Source: Fistularia commersonii (Eukaryota > Chordata > Actinopteri > Syngnathiformes > Fistulariidae). From it: a stretch of 64,000 nucleotides of DNA. Position numbers and translations under genes: made by a program. The stretch is from assembly GCA_037954325.1 (NCBI GenBank), contig JBBMNZ010000001.1, positions 18,315,758 to 18,379,757 of the forward strand. The letters run 5' to 3'. Numbering within the stretch: the stretch's first letter is position 1; each line of letters begins with the position of its first letter. The notes beneath the pieces are model-generated. The model was given only the letters and a program-made list of their open reading frames with translations, was not told the origin of the DNA and made no database searches. Shown here one piece after another: positions 1 to 11,283 of the stretch.

Positions 1-362
1 AAAAGCATGCACGGGATCTGTGTCATTTTTAGGTTCAGATTGTATTTGTTGAAATGTCGTGTCCTTGAAAATGGATGGCAGTAGTGAGCAGAGTTTTTTA
101 TTATTTGTTTGTTTTCATTATATACTATATATATATATACTATACTATATATACTATATATACATATATATATATATATATCAAAATTTGAAGAAAATTG
201 AAATGGTAAAATTGCAAAGACAAATGCTAAATCTCAATTTAAAAGGAAATGTAGTTGGTCTAGTCCTAGCAATGCCTTTGAGCGTCAGTGTGTTTTGCTT
301 GGTTAAAAAAGAAGGGAGAAGTCAGGTTTGACTAGCGCTCCCCCAAAGCCTGCTTGGCTGCT

Positions 363-376
363 GTTGTCATGGTAAC
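363..376. promoter_or_regulatory. X-box (RFX-type) motif
   Basis: The sequence GTTGTCATGGTAAC fits the RFX consensus GTHNYYATRRNAAC at every position. It is a motif match only; its target gene and activity are unknown. Confidence 0.4.
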
Positions 377-1379
377 GGTGATCATTCTCAATGGTGAGTT
401 AAACTCCAGAGGCAAAGAAAGATAATTAAACCAAAATAAAGAAACATTGGATACATCTCCTCAAGGTAAAAGACATGTTTCCCCTCCGTCTGCCTTGATC
501 TTGCAGTTTTAATTAGGTACATTTTTTTCCTTGTTTGGTCATGTGACAAAAAAATAAATGTTTTCGATGCATATTTATTTTTGCTAAATGAGAATTACAG
601 TGACAAACATGTGAATCGACGTTAATTGTTCAGAGCTGGTTAAGAGCTGGTTGGCACATTTCCTGCTTCTGATTTCCACCAAGACAGAACTGATTATCTG
701 TGCCATCTTTGCCGCATTTCTCTCTGGCCTTGGACGACAGGAAGATTTCCTCCGACCTTCATCTTAAAGAGGTCACCAGAGTCACCTTCTTTCAACTTAG
801 AAACTTGGTTAAGTCTCATATGCCCGGGCATACCCTGCACTCCCAGGTTTCTAGCCTTCTGTGTGTTACAAAGGTCTGGAAAAAGACTCTTGGCGCAAGG
901 GCTATTTCTCTTCCTGGTTTCCTCTCACAGTCCAAAAACATGCAGTAAGTTATATACAATACTGTTAGCCTCTAGCTCCATTGAATCACTCTATAGGAGA
1001 GGCAGAAAACACTTAATGTGTATTTCATTCCATCTGTCTTCATGCCTTCTTTCTTCATCAATTGAACAGCAATTTCATGGAAAGAATACAATAAACATAT
1101 TCATTATTATTATTATTATTATTACTACTGAAACAACATTTTAAATTGTTTGTGTTTTGGTGATTCTGTGCTTTTAAGGAAAAAAAGCAGAAGTTCCGTG
1201 TACAGCCAAACCAGAGGGCATTATAGACATTGTAGCTTTGGACTGAACACAAAAACACAGAAACATACACATAGATACACACATGGGCTGTCAACATTTG
1301 TGGTAAGCAGATCTATGGAGATTGTTTGACACCATGTCTCAAACACACACACAAACACACACACACACACAGTGTACCT

Positions 1380-1935
1380 CGCTCTCTTTGCCTTTTTGTT
1401 AACCCCTTTCTCCTCTCTTTTTTATCTTTTTATCTCTCCTTTTGTTGCATCTGCATCCCTCTCTTCCCCCCTGACGTCAGTGAGGACCAGAATGGTGTTT
1501 GATTGTTTCTTGTCTGTCAGGATCAGCGCTGTTAATTCACTGCTCCATATCTCTCTCTTTCTCAAGCCCCCCAGGTCCACCTTCTTTTTCTCTCTGTTAT
1601 TCTCATTGACTTTGTCTTTTCTCGCTGCCTCCCTCACCGAGCCTCCCATCTTATTTATCCACCTTTTGTAATGACCTCTTTCTCCCCCTCAACCAGTTTC
1701 TTGTTCTCCATCTCTCCCTCTTTACCTCCATATCCCCCTCTTCCTGCCTCTCTCCCTCTCCCTCTCTCTCCATCTCTCTTTCTACTTCTTCCTCTTCCTG
1801 TCTCTCTCTCCCTCTCCCTCTCTTTCTCTCTCTCTGCCTCTGTCTCCCTCCCTCTTTCTACCACTTCTTCATTTCATCCTTTTTTTTCTGCCTTTTCTCT
1901 CTCCCTCTATCCTTTGTACACTACCACCACCACCT
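1380..1935. repeat. Pyrimidine-rich tract
   Basis: More than 500 bases strongly biased to C and T on the + strand, mostly runs of CTCTCT, CCCTCTC and TTTCTCTC, densest at about 1735-1860. Open frames on both strands here (Arg/Glu-rich or Ser/Leu/Pro-rich) are products of the composition. Confidence 0.8.
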
Positions 1936-2766
1936 TCAATGCCCGCTCACTCTTTGAGCGCATTGATACTGTTGTCATGGTGATGCCCATCATTTTCTGA
2001 CATGAATGGAAGATAGTTTATTGATGAGACAGCATGGCGGAGAGAGGGAAAGGGACAGAGTGGGAGACAAAAGACAGAGAGAGAGAGCGCCAAAGAAAGA
2101 GAGTGGGGGGATATGAGTGATATACAAATTAACTAACACACACACACACACACACACACAGATTCCGCTCACAAAAGTAAATATTTCTGCTCTATAATTT
2201 GCTAAGTGGCGGCAATTCGGCGCCAAAGAGTGTTCTAGAGGGGTTTTGGGGAAGACGCCCCCCCCCCCCCCACACACACACACACACAGACAGACAGAAA
2301 GCTGTTCTTCATCACCCTCAGCACGAGGAGTCTGAGTGGAGACTCCTTTTTATCGGGACGTGATTGTGTTTTATGGTTCCTGTTAAGTAAGCACGTGAGC
2401 GCCACTTATTTTGTTTTTCTTTTTCTGTGGGTTGAGCGCTGACCATCATTATCAGCTTGGGGGGGGAGGGGACCTCGGCACACAGCAGAGACCAGCATGG
2501 GCTCGTTAGATGCTTCTGATGCGGACATCACATGACAAGACACCACTACTCACCACTCAGGATTTCTAATGAAGATTTTTGACAGAAACCATTAGGTTGC
2601 ATAAATGTAACTGTGGCAGGTTGCTTTTCTGAGCACGGGCAGATGCCGTAATGCTCTAGGTTACAGGTGTGCATGCGTGCGTGCATGCTCATGAGCACGC
2701 ACACACTTGGCACACACTTGGCTTTGGCAGATGTTGTAGTTTGACCTCTTGACCTTTGACCTGCAG

Positions 2767-2848
2767 TTCACCTGCTGTCAGAGACGATCCAGGGGGTGAC
2801 GGCAACGGCCACCGGGGTCCAGTACCAGCAGTCCTGGCTCTGCATCCT
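2767..2848 (+). CDS. slc4a11: slc4a11 coding exon a (first visible)
   Basis: Acceptor ctgcag and donor gtaagt. It reads HLLSETIQGVTATATGVQYQ and then QSWLCI, ending two bases into a Leu codon. The first two bases complete a Val codon begun in an exon upstream of the window. It belongs to the cytosolic N-terminal domain. Confidence 0.93.
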
Positions 2849-5800
2849 GTAAGTGTGTGTGTACACGTGTACTGTGCAGGTGCATCCACCTGCACATGCA
2901 CACTTGGAGTCTCATGCACAAGTATCGTGCAAAACTGCTGACAAAGGAGTTCAGTTGTTGGAGGAGGTATTCCCATGTTCTCCCTCTCCCTTTTTCTTCC
3001 CTTCTCTTTTGGTCACAGCTGTAACGTGAAGAACCTCCAGCGGCGTCACGTCTGCATCTCCCGCCTGATAAGGCCTCAGAACTGGGGTGAAAACTGCTGC
3101 GAGGTCCGATATGTCATCCTGATACTGGCTCCACTGAAAATGGTACCTGCCCCGCCCGCCCCAACCTATTATGCTGCTCCACCCCACATATTGATTGCAG
3201 GATTTTATCGGTTAATGTGAGCTGATGGAAACAGTCTCTTCGTTCTTCCTCGGCTGTTTGGATAGTGATATTTGGTCGAGGGGAGTGTCCGTCTCAGTCT
3301 CTGGACAACAACCTGTTGGTTGCAAATAAAAAGAATGCAGCTAAGGTTAATGTTTCTTTTAATTTTGTCTGTTTTAATTTTCATTTCTCTCAAATGAAAA
3401 CAGATCCATTTGAATTTAGGCTGCATCTGCCTGGAGCGAAGTGGGTCTAAAAAACTAGAAATCGACGTCTCTCTGACGTTAAATCAACATCTGTCTACCG
3501 TTAAATCGATGTCTGTTGAAAGTTAATTTCGTTGTCCGTCTGCTGTTAAATACACTTCTCTATGACCTTAAATCGACATCGGTCTAAAGTTAAATCAACA
3601 TCTTGCTGCCGTTAAATGTACTTCCTTCGTACCCCGAACCCGTGTGTCTGCGGTTAAATCAACATCTTTATCACTTAAAATAGATGTCATCTTGATTTGA
3701 TTTTTATTTTTTTTGTTCTTGAATGTCCACATTCTCATAAAATATGTATATATTACCCCCGGAAACAAACGACCAACCCCCCCACGGCGGCACCTTTGTT
3801 TTGGTCGTTTGCTGCTCCGTCCAATTGGTCCTTCCTCCGTCAAATCATTACTGTATTCACCAGCAGTTAGACAGGAGGAGTCGCAGGAGAGGGGATGTTT
3901 GTTTGGGTTGGGGTTTTTTCATCTTCACTCCCCCCAACCCCCCCATTGTGTTTGATGGATTAGTGCGATCCTCCTTGACATCTGATCAGTGGAAATATCC
4001 TGCTGCTGTGACTCCAGTAATTGCTAAACATCCTCTGGCTTTATTTTTTATTTCTCCTTTTTCTTTTCTTTTTTTTTTCCTCCAGCTTGTGTTTATAAAA
4101 AGCAAAGTACATCCAGTTTGCGCTTCGTTGCCTCGTCCTCGGAAGTTTTCAGACTTCGCAGACGCTCATTAAATCTGAGTCCGAAAATGAAGAATCTGCT
4201 CATTTACAAAACAAAGGGCAGGTGGAAAGAAAATAGACATTTTCGTTTTTCATCGTGAATTTCACAGATGAGCGATGACGTCACATTATGGATGATGTCA
4301 CTTGTGTCAAAAAGCTGGAGCTGGGGTCAATATTTTTCAGGGCTGGTAAAGAATATTGATATTTGAAAGTACTTGAACACCTCGCCAAACTGACGTAGTG
4401 ACATCAGCTCAATTACAAATCAAAGCTGAAACTTTCATTTTCCTTTTTAGGGTACAATTCTTTACAACCGCAACGATACATTTAAAAAAAAAAAAATAAG
4501 CATAAAGATTTGACTAGGTTTGACTTCAGGGTTTGGTATCATATGCTACAACCAAAAGAGGAAATCAAAAAATAATCGCAAAGTAATAGCAATAACTTCT
4601 TCCTCCATCTCCTTTGCACAGGACAAAAACAGCAGGTTCAATGAAGACTGAATTGCCTGTAGGTGTGAAAGTGAGGGTGAATGGTTGAATGTCTGTATAT
4701 GTGGCCCTGTGATTGGTTGACAGCTGACCAGTCCAGGCTAAGTTCCGCCTCTCATTAACTGAACGTAGGGATAAGTGTGGCAAAGGATAAAGGAATTAAT
4801 AAAAGGATAAACAAACTGATTGGTATATCAAAGAGGCCTTGTTTTTTTTTTTTTTTTTGTTTTGTCATTCTGGTTTGGTATTGCCATGTGGAAAAAATGA
4901 AAAACAAAATAACTGGTTACCCAAACATCATCTCTTGCAACCAGAGAAATAAAACTACAGGAGAAACAAGAATTGTCCAGAAAAATGTGTACGTGACAGA
5001 GGATTTGTTCCGAAAACCTGAAGCTCTTTTCTCCCTGTGCTTAGAGTTTCAAGTTGCCCCAAAATAGTCTTTGTCGAACAGCTCCAGATTTGAAGTCAAT
5101 GAGTCAGATCTTTTAGGTTAACACACAGTGGTTCTCCCCCACCACCCCCAGCACCTTCTCCTGCACCCTTGCTCCATCCCATCAAACCATTGATCCGCCC
5201 TCCCGGCCTCTAGCGCCGCCCACCACCACCATCTGAAATAAAAAAAAAAGAAAATTAAAGGGATTTCTTCAAACTGCCCGCTCAGGAAGGGGTGGGGGTT
5301 GGGGGATTACATATTCACTTATTCATTCATTAGTTTGTTTTTTTGGTCAGCGTTTGGCCGAGTTCTGATCTCAAAAGGAGATAAACCTCCCACAGTGCTG
5401 GAATATGCCACAGGACAAGTCAAACTTTTATTATATATGTCTTAAGTCACCAGTTGCCTTTCAACAAGAATGAAAGATATTGTTAACGTCTTACAATCCA
5501 TGCAGTACCTCGTGAATTTTGCCCCAGAATTTTGCTCTGTTTGGTTTGTGTCTAAATGAGAAGGCAGAGAAGGGCCTCGTCGTCGTCGTCATCGTCATCG
5601 TAGTCAGATCCAGGGTAGCCTCTCAGTGCCTGGAAGTTCTGTTTGGACTTACTTGTCCTTTGGAGTTTCAGTGCGACAGACGCTTTCAAGCATCTGAGAT
5701 ATCCCCATGATGGACTTGTGTTCTTTAAGTCCCTCAATGATTGACAGCGGGGGGAGGCGGAGCTTTTATCTCCAACCACTGCAGTTTCCCTTTCTTTGGG

Positions 5801-8800
5801 AACAAAGTGTGTCGAACTGATAAAATGGGTGCAACTAAAAAGGGGCGATAAATTAATCACTCAAAAATGAAGTGCAAAGAGTTGTTGCTATAGTTATGTG
5901 GCGGTCTCATGAATCCATGGTGTAAACTGGACTTGTTGTTTGGGGGTTTTCATGCTACCAGTGACAAATAATAAATCAATCCGCTTTTTGTTTGTTTGTT
6001 TGTTATTCCACATTTCTGATTGGCTTTTATCCTTTCACATTCAAGTTTTAAGCAAAAAGTGGACATTTTAAAAAACGACTGCACTGAAACATAATTTTCT
6101 TCAGGCTCTGTTAAAGAAAAAAAAAGATTGATGAATTTCATTAAACTGAAAAAAAGACCATAATTGGTATTTAAGTGTTATAATAGGGGGGATTAAATTT
6201 AGAACATCCTGTTCTTAGGGTTTTCCATCCATCTCCTATTACTGCAGTGTCACAGTGATGCCTTCAGGTTCTTACAGAGAAATTCAGTACAGACAGGATG
6301 AATTCCCTGTCAATTGAGCTGGTACGCTGGAAGTCCTCCATCTCTCAAACTAATTTTGAAATATGCTCCACCTCCGTGTTTTGTCTTTTTTCTTTCAAAC
6401 AGAGGTGATACTTTCACTCTAAAAAAAAAGAAATCTTTCTCTGAGTGACTGTGACCTTGCTCAGATGCTAGAAGGTTGTCAGGAAAGGCATTTTATCGAC
6501 CTGAGGATCGACTTATCGCTTCGATGTCAGAATATCGGTGAAAAACCCGGAGGGTAAATCGCCTGGTTTGTGGCTGCTACATGGAGAAATAACCACAAAA
6601 GATAAATAAAATAACCACCTGCTTGTGTTAATGCTTGGTTAACTGATTACTTATACCCTAAGAATCAGTTAATAACCATTGAGCAAACCAAGCTGGATTT
6701 CTGGCTGTTGTTGTTTTTCTTACCTGCAACATTTCCACATTTTATCCTCAGAAAAGTACCAAAACGGCAATGGAGCTGGGCCGCACCTTTGCCACCCTCT
6801 TCTCCGACATCTCCTTCAGACAGAAGTTACTGGAGACAAAGACTCAGGAGGAGTTCAAGGAGGCGCTGGTGTTCCAGCGGCACCAGCTGACAGCGGTCAA
6901 CCAGCAGCCCACAGCTCTGGGGAAGGAGGAGACAGACCCAAGCAGCCACAAACCCCTCATGGTGAGCCTCTCGTTCTTTTTAAAATGATGTCCGCCATGT
7001 AAAAAGACTCGCCACCCAGAAGTAAAGTACCTCCAGGGAAACTTTTTGACACGGCAGTCCTCCCCTCGCCAGCTTGGTCTTTATAACAGAAATGACCATA
7101 TTTGGATGACAGGGGGTGGATGCCATGAAGTAACACTAAGTAAAATACCTTTAAGTCGTGCCATATATACAAAATGAACATCCTGACGCACTGATACTTT
7201 GGGAAGGAGGGTTTGTTGGTGAATAACTCAAATGATCGAATGAGGAGGAGGATGGCCTTCATCTTGACACCCCCCTTGCAACAAGTCGATTTATCCCATT
7301 TTCTCAAAATCAGAGCAGACTGGATGCGGCGGGGAAAAAAAAAAATCTTCAACGTCTCTGAATTTCCAAGAAGTTGCCAAGTTAGAGTGATTATGGCGGT
7401 TGTTTCCATAACGACACTGTCTTGCAGCATTATTTGTCAATGCTGGTGACGAGGTCACGAGCTTTTTGAAGTAAAAAAAAAAAAAAAAGTGCCCTGCCAA
7501 GGATTGACGAGGCTGGCTTTGTCCGCAGCGGAACGGCTGGAACAGGAAGTCAGCCTTTTCTTTTTTTCAAAATAAAATCCATGTTTTCTGCTGGGATTCA
7601 TGGTTTAATTTGAAAAGTACAAGTTGCTGTGCAGCCCAAAAAGCTGGGATTTGACAGAACTTGCATACTGAATAAAACTTCTGTCGACCCGGTACACCGC
7701 TGCGTCAGTTAGGTCTCCTCTTGAACCTGCTCCAAACCTCTCGATGGGAGACACACGCACACACACACACACACACTTTGACATGGTCTAGGGTTTCAAC
7801 GTTTTGGCTAAAATGAAAGAAAATTCCCTCAGTGTGCCCCCCCCCTGGACTTTCTCGGTGGGAGGGCTGAGCTCTTCGTTCTCACCCCTGAATCAATCGG
7901 CATCTGCTTCTACCAGCCCGTCTCAGCGGGCGAACGACCTTGCATCTCTCACACTCCTGTCACACCTTCCTCTTGTAGCTTTGTATGTGTGTTACACACA
8001 TACAAAGCTACAAGAGGAAGGACCATGGACCAATATCTCCTCTTAATGTTGTCATTGACAGGCTGCGCCTCGCGGACATCTCCACATTGTGCTTTCAATT
8101 TTTTTTTTTTCCTAGCGTAGCATGTTGTTCGCTGTTTATCCCAGGGCTCAGTGTCATTCAGTGGAAGAGGGATGTATAGAGGAAGACAGATGGAGGTGCA
8201 GAGGGAAGGAGCGAGAGAGAGAAATGAGGAGAAAGCCGGAATTGGGTGATGGAGTGAGGGAGCGCCCCCCTTGTGTCAGAAACAGGACTGCACTGCGATT
8301 TTAAAGGGCCAACCTTGGCCTGTGTTAAGATCGAATGGCAAACAGACGGACAGTAATTCCTCTCTGAGACGTTTGTTTATAGAACATGCACACACATACA
8401 CAAAGAAACACACACACACGTGCAATTATAAATGACTCCATGATGCACCGGGATTCAATGGATAAACACTGACAAGTCACATGTTCCTTTGCTGAGATCC
8501 AGCTGATGCCTTGGCTTGTTTCAGTGTTGTTTACATTACACACACACACACGCAGCTGCTGCTTGTATTTGCGTAGCTCTCCGGTCAACAAGGGAAACAA
8601 AAAGTCGGGTAATTGGAGATCATTCCTCTGACGAAGACCCGCATAATTTAACCTGCTTCTGAAGCCAGTCTAAGAAGCAAGAACCTTTCGTTTTACTTTT
8701 CCTGGATATACTATGGAGACATTTCACAACTCTTCCATTGTCAGCTGTGTTTATTAGCCTGAGCATCGCTGTTTGTCACAGTAGAGACACAAGGATCGTT

Positions 8801-10325
8801 ATTAAATCCGCATTGTCCGTGATGCTTCAGCTTGAGACGTTTGTCTCGCTCTCAGCTCTGTTCAGACAACTTTGATTGAAAGATGACGCTAAAAAATGAC
8901 TTCCCATTACAATTCACCATACTATTTCCCCAAAGGTCCCAAAGCAGAGAAGTATACGGCCCAATGTGTTTGTCAACAGTTCCGCTTAAGGGCTGCGTGT
9001 TTTAACTTACCTTAATTTGTAAAGATGATTAATAATTAACTAAGAAGTAAGTAAATGCAGGGGACCATTGTTTAGAGGTCCTCGTCTAGAACCGATTGGT
9101 CTCGTTGATTGGAGATCGGGACATGTGTGTTCAAGGGTCGGGTGAGGAAAAACATGAATGAGGGTGGAAAAAAGAATATTATAATATCTAGGACCACTTT
9201 AAGGCTGCACAGTGGTGCGGTATTGTGCATCTTTGCCCCACAGAAAGAAGGTTCCGGGTTCAAATCCCATGGATAACTGGGTTCTTTCTGTTGGTTTTCT
9301 CCAGGTTGGTTCTCTGTCTTTGCTTCTCAGCCCAAAAACACTGTTGACTGTAAATTGTCCGGAGGTATGAAAGAGAGGCTGAATGGTTGGATAGGTAGAT
9401 ATATGGCCCTGTGATTGACAGGTGGCCCATCCGGGCTAAGTCGAGCCTCAACAGTAAGCCAATGACAGTGAGTTTCCACATGTTTTCTGATCTTAGATCT
9501 CGCACAAGTCTTGTAGATGTTCAGGTTATGTAATTTGGGCCAAATTTACATGTCTTCCTGCTGCGTTTAATGTTATTTGCTTATTTCATTCCAGGTACCC
9601 TCATGATTATGTAAGCAAGGTCCCTTCTAGAGTCAGACACAAAGTAAAACAAATTAATTTGGAGTGCAGTCATAAAAATTTCATAACTCCTTGGATTTGG
9701 AGTTTTGAATAAATACAGATTTATTCCTGGGACTTAGTCATAAGCCGTTTGATAAACAGTAATCAGCACATTGTTAAAAAATTAAAAATAAAACAAGAGA
9801 ACGTTGCGCTCTCCCAAGTTGTTGCTCCACTGCCTTAATCAGGTGGTTTAAGCCGCCGCCGTGCTGACAGGAAGTGTGTGTGAAACACATGCAAGCGACA
9901 GACGCTCCATTAGCTACTTCGGTTTATGGAGTTTGACAGGCATTATCATAATTGCTGCCGGTGAACATGCAGGATGAATATTTATTTACATGAAATAGAA
10001 ATATATATTATTTTGGTATATGAGTTTGTTTGCGCATGTGTGTGCACTGCAGCGTACCCAGAATACTGTGTGTAAAACCTGTTTACAGAATCACCGCACG
10101 GTCTTTCTTTTTCCGCTCCGATGAAAAACAAGGCGTGACGTGCCCTAGGAACGTTCACGTTCTGTAGATTTTTGTTTTTTTGTTTTTAAGTCTTCATTCT
10201 GAGGAGAAAATTGAACATTGAAAAAAATAATAATAATTAAAAAAAAAACAGAAGTTTCATTTTTTTTCAGGCATATGTGTGGTCATATGGTTGTGTGCCA
10301 GTATATGTCTGTCCATGTGGTTCGT

Positions 10326-10374
<49 letters not shown>

Positions 10375-10399
10375 GTGTGTGCGTGTGTGCGTGCGTGTG

Positions 10400-10480
<81 letters not shown>

Positions 10481-11246
10481 GTGTGTGTGGTTGATCTTGT
10501 CATTTGGCCCGTGGCTCTTAATGACTGAATAATGGATCATGGCTGCCAGACTGAAGTCTAAGCTGGTTTTTGTTTTGTTGATTATTTTATTTGTGCATGT
10601 AGTTGTTCTTTCTAACTCCCCTGCCCCACCTTCTCTTCCCCCTCTGCCCACAGTGTAAAGACTTCTTCAAAGCCGGCCGGGGCATCTATGAGGACCTGTG
10701 CCGCAGGCTGCCCCTCTACGCATCTGACTTCACCGATGGTGGGTGACAACTGGACTTGGACCCATCTTCCTTAGCTGCCATTGATAGCTGCCATTGGTCA
10801 AACAGCTGTGTTTGCCACGGGCGTATTGCAGCCGTGTCCATGAGCTCGCTTTTCCTCGCTGAAAGCCCACACATTGTCAGGTGTTATCGTGCCGCCATGG
10901 GAACATTCACACACACCACAGCGGTCCAGCACGGACCCCTCAGCTGAACGTTCCCATAGCGTTTTATTGCAAAACCAAATTGTTACCGTATTCCTGTTGG
11001 CTCAATGTTGAGTGTTCCCTGATCAGGTTCATCCGTCATTTGGTTTAGTCTGCCACTGTTTTGCAAAAAATGGGGCGGATTATTGGTGTTTCCAGAGGGC
11101 AGCAGGAAGCTTTGCATTACAGTGGAGGCTCTCAGCCATGAACTCAGACAATTAGAGGAGCCTCCTCCACTCTATCGCAGCAATAAGCATGACTCACTCT
11201 GTGTGTGTGTGTGTGTGTGTTCGTGTTTGTGTTCGTATGTGTGTTC

Positions 11247-11283
<37 letters not shown>

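Larger units (their letters stand above)
1..2766 (+). other. slc4a11: slc4a11 upstream intron sequence
   Basis: No slc4a11 exon was recognised here, so this is read as intron. It contains a (TA)n tract near 123-181, an RFX-type X-box at 363-376, an ATT repeat near 1100-1125, CA repeats at about 1341-1371, 2135-2161 and 2268-2288, and a long pyrimidine-rich tract at about 1380-1930. A fragment of a dispersed fish repeat lies at about 895-945. Confidence 0.6.

Noticed and set aside
1655..2000. Arg/Glu-rich and Ser/Leu-rich frames
   Set aside because: They arise from the purine/pyrimidine tract and have no complexity typical of proteins.
9256..9268. tRNA gene suggested by a B-box-like GGGTTCAAATCCC
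   Set aside because: There is no cloverleaf around it, and it lies in a dispersed repeat with relatives elsewhere in the window.
10218..10651. Open frames of Cys/Val or Thr/His repeats
   Set aside because: They are translations of the TG/TGCG microsatellite. The same applies to frames at 11083-11462, 26594-26800, 50090-50314, 52627-52929 and 54032-54356.
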